DNA of 64,000 bases, from positions 558,001 to 622,000 of the forward strand of contig NZ_QLMA01000005.1 of the NCBI RefSeq assembly GCF_003259435.1, in the 5' to 3' direction. This DNA comes from Chitinophaga dinghuensis (GTDB lineage Bacteria > Bacteroidota > Bacteroidia > Chitinophagales > Chitinophagaceae). Below the pieces are notes generated by a model. That model searched no databases and had not been told where the DNA came from. It saw nothing but the letters and a program-made list of their open reading frames with translations. How positions within the stretch are numbered: the stretch's first letter is position 1; every line of letters begins with the position of its first letter. This document shows, piece after piece, positions 18,466 through 28,500 of the stretch. Position numbers and translations under genes: made by a program.

Positions 18466-21400
18466 ATGGCAAACGCTCAATATATTCCTGTTTGGCCCGG
18501 CCCCGTTGTAATGGTGCCGGTACCAATCGACATACTTCGTATAGGCAAGCCCGATGTAAACTCCACTACTATCTGGGCCACCAATAAAAATAATTATTAC
18601 AACCTGTGGATGAAGCAAATCCCTGATCCTACCCCATTTGGACAGGGTACCTGCCCGGATGTAGGCGTACATCTGATGTGGACGCTCCCTTATAGTATGC
18701 GTCAGGGACAACAATCTGACGACAGCGCCGATATAAATGTGAACTTTCCATTTGTACCCAATCGCTGGCTGATTACCCGGTTCAGATATCCGGTTCAGGA
18801 TAAAAACAACCCTAATCCAACCCCTCCGCAATTACAGGCAACGATCGTGTGCAGCGATATGCTGTTTGATATACGGGATGCCACGAACAATGGCGGCACT
18901 GCCGGGGCCAGTCAGTACCCATATCCAGATGATCCCGCCTTTCCCATTAAAGGTATTGGTCAGCCCATGCCACTGGCTAGTTGGAAAGGAGAAGCACGAA
19001 CAGGCGAAGCGCTGATCAAAGCAGTAGGCCCGGGCGATGTATCCTGGTCTGTTGCCTATGATAATGTAAAAAATGTATTCACCTTGCATGATGCAGCGGA
19101 GAGCACTGCGGCACAGTATACTTATTCCTTGCTAGGCTGGTACGACGAACCAGGAGATGATTTGATGAAGGACATCTCCACCAGCACCAATGAAGAGTGG
19201 ATGGATATGTTGCAGAGTCAATTTGGCTGGTCTGTAGGCGGATCTGCCGAAGTACAGGAAGCTGTGGATGACTGGCTGGCATGGCAAAAATCGCACGGAC
19301 TCGATGGCCCGTTTGATCCTAATAAACTGCAGCTCCCACCGCAGATTAAAAATGCGATGATTGCCTGGAACAACTGGCGTCAGCAATATGGCGTAAAGGA
19401 AGACCAGCCTCCGCTACCCACACAATGCATTTGTCATTCTATGGCTACTGTGGCATGGCAGGGAGACACGATTGCTTATGGCACAGGCGTTCCCACTCCG
19501 GAAGGCGGTGTGAGCATATCTGTAGGGAATAACGCCATGGAAGCGATTTCCGCATATATGGCGACCATGGTCGTTGAAGGTCAGCAACAAAATCCGGCCA
19601 ATATTCCCATTGTGGAAAGAGCACTGGAAGCCTTTCAGAAAGACATGCTCGCACAGTTAAACGACGATCCTACCGCCGTTGAAATGGCGATTCATGCAGA
19701 TCGCTTCGAACAACATACCAACGGGCAGGAATGGATAGTAGTAAGGCCGGAAAGTACCAATGAGGACATTCTCGGTACCGGTGGACAACAATCCATCCCC
19801 CTCAGCGCCGCAGATACAGAAACGCTCACCCAACTGAATAACAAACAACAGGAGCTGAATAAGCTGAACCTGGATTTATTCACGCTGCGACAGGAAATGT
19901 TTCAGCTGCATGTAAAACAGACATTGTTTGTAAAATCCACACCTGCAGCTACCAAAACGCAGGTCAATAACAGTATGGCTGCTATCACCCAGGCATTGCA
20001 AGATCAAACAACTGCCAGGGATCAGAAACAGGCAGAAATCAGCACAGATGCAGCTGCATTTGCTACCAAACTGGGGACCGACTTTGTACTGAAAGCAGTT
20101 GATCTGTTACCGGCCGCAGCGCCTGTAGATCCGGTAATCATGGTAGGCGGCGCATACATGGATACCAAACTTACCTCTCCTGAGCAATACACAGATACTA
20201 CAGAGCTGTTTGTACGCTTCACCGGACAAACAGTCACTGGTATTAACATTACCTTCACCGTTAACAATAATCCAACTACCCAGCTGATAGCAGCCGAAGA
20301 TCTGCTGAACAAGGTGACAATACCCACCTGGAATATCTTCCCGAAAGAGGCCATGGACCTCTGGGTAGAAACCATGATACTGGATACTTCCTGCGCCGCT
20401 TTGATTGCTTCGATTTGGTTCAGCAAGACTGGCGTCTCCCCTACCAACAGCCAGATGCAACAACTCACTCAGCAAATTCAGGCCCAGCAAACAGCTGTAT
20501 GGAATGATTCCGCCACGCTGGGATTCCATCCGCAGGCACTGAAAGCCGTTTCCGGTATTGAAGGCGTGATTCCTTCCCCATTCGCCGTGGCATTCATCAC
20601 CCAACAACCATGGACTCCTATTTACATGGATTGGAAAATCCAATACATTCCTTCTTCCATGGATGTCATCAACTCTCTGAATAATTGGAAACTGGGAGAT
20701 ATAGACTTCGACTGGCAAGGCGATAGTCTTACTCCCCCTTCCAATAACATTGTTCTGTTGGGACGTGCTGTAATGAATGCGAAATCATCCCAGGTGGTCA
20801 AAAATAAGATGGCATCCTTTCATCAGGACCCCATATACGATGACCTACCACCCTATGTACTGGAGGACTTGCAAAGAGTAGCCGGTATGGTTGGACACCT
20901 GGATTTACTGACTCAGTCGATGAGTGGCTTTACCAAACAACTGATCACTTCCCTGATCTCTATTAATACAGCGCCAACAGATGCCAATGTGGTGAAACTG
21001 TTGGGCGACAGCGAAATTAACTTCAGACCGAAGCTGGTCAATTATGTTGACTCGCAACCCTTCTTCCCTATTCGTTCCGGACATTTCCAACTGGTAAACC
21101 TCTGGGTAGTAGATGCTTTCGGACAGGTATTAACGACCAAAGACAGATTTGCCGGACCACTGGACCCATTACCGAATGTCTACTGGTCTGAAAACTTAAC
21201 CACCAGCAGTCCTAACTATAAAAATCCGGACACTAAATATTACGGGCAGCTTTCACCGAGAGTAACACAACCGGCGAGTGTACATTTAAATCTGCTACAA
21301 CAGAATAATGACACTATTCGTACCAATTCCTCCGACCTGACCAGTCCTATCTGCGGATGGGTGATGCCTAATCACATCGATAATTCCCTGATGGTATTTG

Positions 21401-22458
21401 ATGCCAATGGCATCAACCAGGGGGCCATTATTAAAGTGCAAAGGCAGATTGAGGATGGCAATGAAGAAGCCGATTTTCAATACACGGTTCGTTGGGATGC
21501 GGTACCTGGAAGTAATACCACTTTAGGAGCGCCACCAGCACTGGAAAATGAGCACTTACAGGCATTTATCACCAATCTCCTAAAAACAGGATTTGACGGT
21601 TCTGTTGCATACGATGACCTGATGAGCGTCATTGATGTCACTCTATGGCCAATGACTAATTTCCAAAGCCAGTCGGGCAACCTGTCCGTATTGTTAGGCA
21701 GACCGCTGGCTGTGGTACGTGGCGAAATACATATGGAACTGGCAGGTACCGCAGTGTATAATCAAAGCTGGATCGATACAGGAATTTATTACGACAACAA
21801 TCAGAATTACAAACCTACAGATCCACCGTATATGGGCACTCCTTTCTCTGTAAGAATCGGGGATTCCTATCTTACGGGAAATGGCGCTATAGGTTATTTT
21901 GAAGCGGATAACTACGATACCTTCTACGCCGTATATGGCGCCAATGGCCAGACCAACCAGCTCCTGAAGATGTTCTCCCGCAACGCAAGGGGTAAGATCA
22001 ACCTGGCAGAATTTGCGGCACAAAAATCTCCTGAAGCGGGATTTGCCTCCAAATATGTACAACAGGGACATACAGTAACGCTGACGCCTGAACGAAACGC
22101 CGTTAAGCTCACCATGCTGGTAGATACCTCTGGCGGCATTCCTGTTATTCCTGGCAGTCAGCCAACCTTCAGTGTCAGCCTGCCTACCGGCCCTGTTTCC
22201 AATGCGCTGTCCAATCTGAAATCCACATTCCGGACAGGCCCACTGCTGTTAGATCCGGATAAGATCAAGATGCCTACGCCTGCAGAAGTGCATGGCAGAT
22301 GGGGATGGGTAGCCCGAAAGGATGTGACTACCTGGAATCCGGAAGAACCGATCGAACCGTATACTCCGATCGCCACCTCAGACCAGGATAACCTCCGCCT
22401 CACAGAAGGTTGGATCACCTTGTCCGGTGCAAACAATCAACTACCAGAAAATAACTAA
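18466..22458 (+). CDS. Unrecognised 1330-aa protein with central coiled coil
   Basis: I choose the ATG at 18466 (M-A-N-A-Q-Y-I-P-V-W-P-G-P), 10 nt after the previous stop; the frame is open from a GTG at 18430, but that would overlap the preceding gene. The first 300 residues contain many W, P and aromatic residues (R-W-L-I-T-R-F-R-Y) and look like a globular beta domain. Residues of about 455-535 are heptad-like and rich in Q, N and L, consistent with a coiled coil. The C-terminal half is mixed, with a D-P-(L/D) rich beta region. There is no signal peptide or transmembrane helix. Its size, position and the coiled coil suggest a structural subunit of the same assembly as the giant protein. 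No catalytic motif was recognised. Confidence 0.8.
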   Translation: MANAQYIPVWPGPVVMVPVPIDILRIGKPDVNSTTIWATNKNNYYNLWMKQIPDPTPFGQGTCPDVGVHLMWTLPYSMRQGQQSDDSADINVNFPFVPNRWLITRFRYPVQDKNNPNPTPPQLQATIVCSDMLFDIRDATNNGGTAGASQYPYPDDPAFPIKGIGQPMPLASWKGEARTGEALIKAVGPGDVSWSVAYDNVKNVFTLHDAAESTAAQYTYSLLGWYDEPGDDLMKDISTSTNEEWMDMLQSQFGWSVGGSAEVQEAVDDWLAWQKSHGLDGPFDPNKLQLPPQIKNAMIAWNNWRQQYGVKEDQPPLPTQCICHSMATVAWQGDTIAYGTGVPTPEGGVSISVGNNAMEAISAYMATMVVEGQQQNPANIPIVERALEAFQKDMLAQLNDDPTAVEMAIHADRFEQHTNGQEWIVVRPESTNEDILGTGGQQSIPLSAADTETLTQLNNKQQELNKLNLDLFTLRQEMFQLHVKQTLFVKSTPAATKTQVNNSMAAITQALQDQTTARDQKQAEISTDAAAFATKLGTDFVLKAVDLLPAAAPVDPVIMVGGAYMDTKLTSPEQYTDTTELFVRFTGQTVTGINITFTVNNNPTTQLIAAEDLLNKVTIPTWNIFPKEAMDLWVETMILDTSCAALIASIWFSKTGVSPTNSQMQQLTQQIQAQQTAVWNDSATLGFHPQALKAVSGIEGVIPSPFAVAFITQQPWTPIYMDWKIQYIPSSMDVINSLNNWKLGDIDFDWQGDSLTPPSNNIVLLGRAVMNAKSSQVVKNKMASFHQDPIYDDLPPYVLEDLQRVAGMVGHLDLLTQSMSGFTKQLITSLISINTAPTDANVVKLLGDSEINFRPKLVNYVDSQPFFPIRSGHFQLVNLWVVDAFGQVLTTKDRFAGPLDPLPNVYWSENLTTSSPNYKNPDTKYYGQLSPRVTQPASVHLNLLQQNNDTIRTNSSDLTSPICGWVMPNHIDNSLMVFDANGINQGAIIKVQRQIEDGNEEADFQYTVRWDAVPGSNTTLGAPPALENEHLQAFITNLLKTGFDGSVAYDDLMSVIDVTLWPMTNFQSQSGNLSVLLGRPLAVVRGEIHMELAGTAVYNQSWIDTGIYYDNNQNYKPTDPPYMGTPFSVRIGDSYLTGNGAIGYFEADNYDTFYAVYGANGQTNQLLKMFSRNARGKINLAEFAAQKSPEAGFASKYVQQGHTVTLTPERNAVKLTMLVDTSGGIPVIPGSQPTFSVSLPTGPVSNALSNLKSTFRTGPLLLDPDKIKMPTPAEVHGRWGWVARKDVTTWNPEEPIEPYTPIATSDQDNLRLTEGWITLSGANNQLPENN

Positions 22459-22467
22459 ATCAGGATT

Positions 22468-23922
22468 ATGGCAAATTTGACATTTGACTATTCGTTCCAG
22501 CCATCCGAAATTTTCACTAACTCAGTAGTGGACCTGAATCTCTATGTTACCAATAATACAGATGATACTATTGAGTATGAAGGAGGGCCAGATAGTGATG
22601 AAATACATATCAATTTCCCGGCAGGTTCTGGCGCTACAGACCTGGTAGTGAATGTTGGCTTCACCAGTAATTCTGAAACAAAATACTTTAGCTGCGCTAA
22701 AAGTGCCAGTAATGATGATTATGTCATTACCGCAACCATGAATGTACCTATTCCTAAAGGAGGACAGATTCATGTCATCTTTCTGCAGGTACCTATCAAT
22801 GCGACACCCGGTACAGCAACTATCGCACTAACAGAATATCTCGGATCTGCGGATCCTGCAACCGGCAGCAAAGAAATCACGAAAACGCAACCGGCGTCTT
22901 TAAGTATCATGGCATACCTGCAACAACAGGTAGTGGGACTGGATCAGACCACCACTCTCACCTGGTATTCCACCGGAGCCACCAGGGTGGTTGTAACTGG
23001 ATTCGCTACCGGCGACAAGCAGCGGACATTCCCCGTACAGGGCGACAGACCGCCGTATAAAGGAACCTGTGTGGTAGATATCGCGTCCGACAAAGACAGC
23101 ACCACTTACACTTTGATCGCGTATAACGGCAACGGTAACTCGGACCCGAGCGTACAAACATATGTGGTATTGTATCATGGATATGCCAAGATCAATTCCT
23201 TTGTGGCTTATAAGACAGATGATCTGAGTCAGCATAATGAAGTAGGATCAGAACCACTGGCAGTAGATCAATCCGTCACGCTCTACTGGTACCTGACATA
23301 TGCTTCCCGCTGGCAGCTGAAGCCTCCTGGTAAGCCGCTGAATAATCCGATTACCCCACGACAGGTTACCCCAGGTATGGATCTGGTACAGGCCTATCAG
23401 GGTAATTACGGCGGGATGCTGGCAACATCAGATTACAAGCTCACTGCATTTGGATTTGAAGATAAGAACCCTACCCAAACCATCAGTTTTAAACTTAAAC
23501 CGGTGGGCGTCGGCTACTTCAAATTCAAAGATGTAGCGCTGACACAGGTAGTATGGGCCACCAATCCTGAGAACTGGCCGGCAATTGACGTTAAAATGCC
23601 TTCCCAGCAGCCATATACATTTACAATCTATCAGCCTGGTGGTAAGTCAGACGTATACTATCTGGGAAGCAATGATACGCATCCGCAAATTCAATATTTC
23701 GATTACGCCAAAGACAGCGGCGATCAGTACAAACTCAGCTGGATTACTGCGAATCTCACCAGTCTTATTCTCAATCCTGGCAACATCAATATCACGGCAG
23801 ACCAGATTCAGAAAGGATCTCAGACACTGAAGCTGGAAGCGGCCCAATATAAACTGACGGGTAAAGCATCGGATGGCAGTACCATTGATAGTATTCTGAA
23901 TGTTCCTTACACAAGTAAGTAG
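22468..23922 (+). CDS. 484-aa protein with Ig-like repeats, cytoplasmic-type N terminus
   Basis: Starts 9 nt after the 1330-aa gene. Residues of 1-140 read as a beta sandwich of the kind found in conserved repeat or CARDB-like domains (S-V-V-D-L-N-L-Y-V-T-N-N-T-D-D). Two Ig-like repeats follow, each with a strand T-L-T-W-Y or T-L-Y-W-Y and a T-T-Y-T-L-I-A-Y or S-D-Y-K-L-T-A-F strand, as in tandem surface Ig domains. A fourth domain of about 120 residues ends the chain. Surface Ig arrays normally carry a signal peptide; this one has none. It probably serves as a binding or spacer module in the operon's product. Confidence 0.78.
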   Translation: MANLTFDYSFQPSEIFTNSVVDLNLYVTNNTDDTIEYEGGPDSDEIHINFPAGSGATDLVVNVGFTSNSETKYFSCAKSASNDDYVITATMNVPIPKGGQIHVIFLQVPINATPGTATIALTEYLGSADPATGSKEITKTQPASLSIMAYLQQQVVGLDQTTTLTWYSTGATRVVVTGFATGDKQRTFPVQGDRPPYKGTCVVDIASDKDSTTYTLIAYNGNGNSDPSVQTYVVLYHGYAKINSFVAYKTDDLSQHNEVGSEPLAVDQSVTLYWYLTYASRWQLKPPGKPLNNPITPRQVTPGMDLVQAYQGNYGGMLATSDYKLTAFGFEDKNPTQTISFKLKPVGVGYFKFKDVALTQVVWATNPENWPAIDVKMPSQQPYTFTIYQPGGKSDVYYLGSNDTHPQIQYFDYAKDSGDQYKLSWITANLTSLILNPGNINITADQIQKGSQTLKLEAAQYKLTGKASDGSTIDSILNVPYTSK

Positions 23923-23966
23923 AATCTTGAATAACAATCCATTTTTAACCTTTTAAAAAACATGCT

Positions 23967-24395
23967 ATGACAGAGAAAACCCAAGCCGTTGAACCAGAAA
24001 TACTGGTGGACCCGAATTGTACCATTACCGTTACAGTTGGAAATAATATTCCGAATTACCCTTCTGCGGTGTCCAACAAGAATATCACAGATGCGCAGAA
24101 TGCAATTGGCCGACTGACATTTGCAGATATATGGAGAATGCCACCATGGAGAATTGAAGAAGGTACTATACGCCTGGATGTACAGGGCGCTATTGCTGGC
24201 GGTGGCCGCAACTGGCAGGTACAAATCAATGGTATGAGCGGTAACTCCACCATTTCTGCTACCCTCGTGCAAGGCAATCTGGCAACTGCTTCTACCACTG
24301 AAAGACAGCAATATGTGCAACGCATGGTACGCAAAGCACTGGAAGACAGTTTGTCTACCAAAAAAATTACCGACGTAAATGGACCTTGCAAATAA
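23967..24395 (+). CDS. Unrecognised 142-aa protein, first of a tandem pair
   Basis: The family is not known to me. The protein has a conserved frame: D-P-N-C-T-I-T-V-T-V-G near residue 15, N-I-P-N-Y-P, the strand R-L-D-V-Q-G, G-G-G-R-N-W-Q-V-Q-I-N, G-N-S-T-I-S-A, V-Q-G-N-L-A-T-A, and the end V-N-G-P-C-K. Two cysteines at the two ends could pair. No signal peptide. A paralogue of the same length starts 536 bp downstream with about half of its residues identical by eye. A 44-nt gap precedes it, so it is likely in the operon. Confidence 0.75.
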   Translation: MTEKTQAVEPEILVDPNCTITVTVGNNIPNYPSAVSNKNITDAQNAIGRLTFADIWRMPPWRIEEGTIRLDVQGAIAGGGRNWQVQINGMSGNSTISATLVQGNLATASTTERQQYVQRMVRKALEDSLSTKKITDVNGPCK

Positions 24396-24401
24396 ACATC
24401 T

Positions 24402-24432
24402 ATCCGGGTTGACGACGATCGTTGACCCGGAT
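24402..24432 (+). terminator. Hairpin between the duplicated 142-aa genes
   Basis: ATCCGGGT (24402-24409) pairs with ACCCGGAT (24425-24432); the 15-nt interior holds ACGATCGT, which can pair with itself. TTTCGTTT follows. It may be a partial terminator or a 3' stabiliser. Confidence 0.5.
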
Positions 24433-24502
24433 TTTCGTTTACCCCATACCGTTAGTAAACCCCTTCAAGCGTCGTTCATCGTTCACCTTAAAAATTCATG
24501 CT

Positions 24503-24931
24503 ATGCAAGAGAGAACCCAACCCCAGGAAACAGAAGTATCGTTCGATCCGAATTGCACCGTTACCGTTACTCCTGGAGAAGACATTCCCAATTACCCTCC
24601 TGAAGTGGGTAGCCAAAGTATTGTGGATGGCCAGCATGCTATTAGTCAACTGACATTTAACGATCTCTGGAACGAGCCACAATATAGCATTACATACGGC
24701 AGTATTACTTTATTTATACAAGGGGTGCTTCCTGGTGGAGGCCGTACCTGGCGGATCATACTCAATAACACCAGTGGGAACTCCACCATTGCGATTGTAA
24801 GTGTACAAGGCAATCTGGCTACTGCTTCTAATTCCGCCAGGCGAGACTATGTGTTGCGCATGGTACACAGGGCATTGGAAGACAGCCTGTTTGGCAAAAA
24901 GGTAAACGAGGTGTACGGACCTTGTAAATAA
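24503..24931 (+). CDS. Unrecognised 142-aa protein, second of a tandem pair
   Basis: I choose the ATG at 24503 because it matches the paralogue at 23967 in length (142 aa) and in the upstream CATGCTATG; an in-frame ATG-free extension to 24422 runs through the duplicated spacer and is not credible. The conserved frame is D-P-N-C-T-V-T-V-T-P-G, D-I-P-N-Y-P, G-G-G-R-T-W-R-I-I-L-N, G-N-S-T-I-A, V-Q-G-N-L-A-T-A and V-Y-G-P-C-K. The two terminal cysteines are kept while the loops differ, which points to a maintained fold. There is no signal peptide. Function unknown; the proximity to the Ig-like and 164-aa genes suggests small accessory subunits. Confidence 0.75.
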   Translation: MQERTQPQETEVSFDPNCTVTVTPGEDIPNYPPEVGSQSIVDGQHAISQLTFNDLWNEPQYSITYGSITLFIQGVLPGGGRTWRIILNNTSGNSTIAIVSVQGNLATASNSARRDYVLRMVHRALEDSLFGKKVNEVYGPCK

Positions 24932-25012
24932 TATTTATCCGGAACAGCGATGATCGTTCGTTCAGATATTCGTATAACCGAAACCGTTAGTAAATACTAA
25001 AAATTATTTCAT

Positions 25013-25507
25013 ATGGCAGAAACATCCATCAAAGAAGGCGAAGTAAATCAGGTTACAGGCACAAATACATTAAAATATCCTGATATCAACAGTTGCCTGT
25101 CATTAACCGCTGTCTTCGCTGATAACAAGAGAGTGGGCGGACACGCAGTCATGTTTCCGGCGGCTCCTCAACTCAATCTGAAACAGATTTGTGATTACCT
25201 CATCGCCAATAAAGGAACTAGCAATACTTTGATTATAGTGGGAGACATTGGTACTTGGAATGGTAACTGGTCTATGCTGGATGAAACCAAAAATCTTGTC
25301 ATCAATGGCAGGAAGGTGAATAATGCTGGCGAGCTAGGGCCTGCAATGGGATTTGCCAATAATATCCTGAAGGATACCATCGTCTGCGATGCCAATGGCA
25401 GCACGTATGATGTATTCTTTGGTTTTGAAGGAGCTAACCGGGTCTACTGGTGTGTAGATCACAAAACCAACAGCATATGTGCCACTTTCGGAAAGCAACC
25501 CTGGTAA
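25013..25507 (+). CDS. Unrecognised 164-aa protein, possibly CheD-like fold
   Basis: Last gene of the long run. The segment S27-C28-L-S-L-T-A-V-F-A-D-N-K-R-V-G-G-H44-A-V-M-F-P resembles the CheD glutamine-deamidase region, where a conserved G-S-C supplies the nucleophile and a histidine follows about 17 residues later after V-G-G; here the spacing is 16. The following part (D-Y-L-I-A-N-K-G then L-I-I-V-G-D-I-G) could be the next helix and strand. Family knowledge: CheD and related toxins deamidate glutamines. The C-terminal 80 residues match nothing I know. The assignment is a weak inference from one motif; the protein may simply be an unrelated alpha/beta domain. No signal peptide. Confidence 0.7.
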   Translation: MAETSIKEGEVNQVTGTNTLKYPDINSCLSLTAVFADNKRVGGHAVMFPAAPQLNLKQICDYLIANKGTSNTLIIVGDIGTWNGNWSMLDETKNLVINGRKVNNAGELGPAMGFANNILKDTIVCDANGSTYDVFFGFEGANRVYWCVDHKTNSICATFGKQPW

Positions 25508-25516
25508 ATAGTATTC

Positions 25517-25550
25517 GCTGCGGACACTTACAGGGTTAAGTACCCGCAGC
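25517..25550 (+). terminator. Hairpin between the large operon and the polyketide synthase gene
   Basis: Fourteen-position stem (25517-25530 with 25537-25550) with two mismatched pairs and a 6-nt loop, then TTCTTC. It starts 9 nt after the stop of the 164-aa gene and may end the large operon, although no long T tract follows, so some read-through into the PKS gene is likely. Confidence 0.5.
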
Positions 25551-25581
25551 TTCTTCAGCAATTATCATCAAATCTTCTTTC

Positions 25582-28500
25582 ATGGAGCACACCACCATCG
25601 TCGATCTTATCTCCAGGTTCCCTATCGGCAAAGCGAACGACAAGGCGCTTGTTTTCCTGGATCACAACGGTAATGAGTCACAAGTTTTCACTTACCGCAC
25701 CCTGAAACAGCAATGTATTACGATTGCCGAAAACCTGCATGCACACCTGCCTCCAGGAGAAATAGCGTTGCTATGTACGCCGGAACAATCAGATTTCACC
25801 ACTATCTTTTTCGGCTGCATGATGGCGGGTATTATTCCCGCTCCCATGGCGCCTGTGCGAAACAACAACGATAAGAACGGACTGGAACGGATAATACGTA
25901 TCCTTCAACAACAACATATACAATCCATCATATTACCGGATGATCAGGTATCCTTATTTCAGGAAACATTGCAAAAGACCAACCTTTCCCAGGTTCGGCT
26001 GATTCCCATGGAACGCCTGCAACATCAAGGTATTACCGCCGTCTCACTCCCAGAAATTCATGAAACCGATGTTGCCTATATCCAGTATACATCCGGTTCT
26101 ACGGGTACGCCCAAAGGCGTACAAATACGGCATCAGCATGCCATGCGTAACCTGGCTTTCATGTACCGGATGTTTCAACGCACGGAAACAGTCAGAGTAG
26201 CCGGCTGGCTGCCCTTTCATCATGATATGGGATTGATCGGACATCTGCTCACCGTCCTCTTCGAGCATGGTTTCGGCGTTTTCATCAGTCCGCAATCCTT
26301 TATGTCGACCCCCTCCCTCTGGCTGAAGATCATCGGGCAATACCAGGCTAATGCCGCTGCCGCGCCACCATTTGCCTTTGATCACTGCTGCAATAAAATC
26401 AATACTCCAGATGGCTTCCAGCTTTCCTCCTGGAAATATGCCTATGTGGGAGCAGAAACAATATCTCCCGAAATATTACAACGCTTTGCCAAAAAATTCG
26501 AATCTGCCGGATTTAATCTGCATACCTTCAAACCAGTGTATGGCCTGGCAGAAGCAACTTTACTCGTTGCAGGAGGCGGTAAAGGGCTGGATGAAATATT
26601 AACGTATACGCATAAACGACCATCAGGAAAATCTTTACGCCTGCTTCTCCCCTATTATACAGACCCTGAAGTACAGGTATTTATCCGGCAACCGGAAACG
26701 GGTAACCTGCTTCATGATGGCGAAGAAGGAGAAATATATATCCTGGGTGCGGGCAACGCCAGCGGATACCTGGAAGATAAAGGACTAGTGCCCATTCCCG
26801 AAGGCACACCTATCAAAACCGGCGATACCGGATATTTGCAGGAAGGTCGCCTTTATATTACCGGCAGATCAAAAGACATTATCATCGTTCGTGGCGTGAA
26901 CTATGCTGCTGACGACCTGGAGAACGCCATTCGTTACCATCAGCCGGATATACAGACCAACGACAGAACCGTTTGTATTGCCCATATTGCGGGTGGGGAA
27001 CAACTCTTTGTATTCCAGGAAGTACACCGGCATACAGATATCGCCACACAGGAACGTATTTGCAATAGTATCAAAGGAAGTCTCGCTGAAGGCTACGGCA
27101 TTACGCCGGATAATATTATCCTGGTGCCTTCCGGGTGTATTCCCAGAACCACCAGCTATAAGGTTTCCCGGAAAGCCTGTCTGACACGCTATTTACAAGG
27201 AAAGCTGCCTGTTCTCAATAATGAAAATACCGACGGCATATCAGCAGAAGATGGTGTGGTGATTGTGGCCATGGCCTGTCGTTTTCCGGGCGCCGATTCT
27301 CCCGAAGCCTTTTGGGAGCTGCTGCAGCAAGGCACAGATGCCATTTCAGAAGTACCCGCATCCCGTTGGGACAATGATGTTTTCTATGACGAGCGGCCAG
27401 CTATGCCAGGGAAGGTAAATACTCGCTGGGGCGGATTTGTAGCGGATATAGACCAGTTCGATCCAGCATTATTTGGTATCTCTCCCCATGAAGCCCCGGA
27501 AATTGATCCGCAGCAACGCTTGTTAATGGAAACATCCTGGCGCTTGCTGGAAAATGCCGGCTGGAAAAAAGAGCAGCTGGCAGGCACTGATACCGGCGTT
27601 TTCCTGGGAGTGTCTACTAACGATTATCTATATATGAAAATAAAGCTCATTCCGGGAATGGAAAGCTTCAATGCTTACTCCGGTTTGGGAAATGCGAATT
27701 CACTCACCGCCAACAGGATCTCTTATACCTACGATTTGAAAGGCCCCAGTATGGCCGTAGATACGGCCTGTTCCTCTTCGCTCACAGCCTTTCACCTGGC
27801 AGTAAAAGCGATTCGTAATGGCGAGTGTACACAGGCGATCGCTGGCGGCGTAAATGCATTGTTATCTCCTGGCCCTACTATTACCTTATCGCAGTTTGGG
27901 ATGATGTCGCCGGTTGGGAGATGTAAAACCTTCGATGCAAGCGCAGATGGCTACGTACGGGCGGAAGGTTGCGGAATGGTAATGCTGAAACGGAGATCTG
28001 CCGCCTTGCGGGATGGAGATCCGATACTGGCCACCGTACTTGCCAGCGCAGCGGGTCAGGATGGTAAAAGTAACGGGATCACATCTCCGGATGGTCCGGC
28101 ACAATACCGCTTGATCTCACGGACGCTCGCAGAAGCTGGCATCTCTCCGGAAACAATTTCTTTTGTGGAAGCTCATGGAACAGGAACCGCATTAGGAGAC
28201 CCCGTTGAGCTGGAGCAACTGGTAAAAATATATGGACAAGGAACTTCAAACGATTGCCATGTAGGCGCCGTAAAAGCGAATATCGGACATCTGGAAGCCG
28301 GCGCAGGCATCGCGGGATTAATGAAGGCCATCCTGATGCTGCAACATGGTAAAATTCCACCCCAACCGCATTTACAGGAATTAAATCCCCGCATACACCT
28401 GGAAGGCAGCAGGCTGAAAATACCTACTACGCTGCGGGAATGGAGCGCTGATGGGCCGCGGAGAGCAGCCATCAGCTCCTTCGGCTTCGGCGGAGCACTG

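Larger units (their letters stand above)
23967..25012 (+). repeat. Tandem duplication of a gene plus its downstream spacer
   Basis: The unit gene 23967-24395 plus spacer 24396-24502 is repeated as gene 24503-24931 plus spacer 24932-25012. Both spacers contain TATCCGG, GATCGTT, TTCGT and the string CCGTTAGTAAA in the same order, and both genes have CATGCTATG at the start. So the duplication covered non-coding sequence, and the hairpin has decayed in the second copy. Confidence 0.7.
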
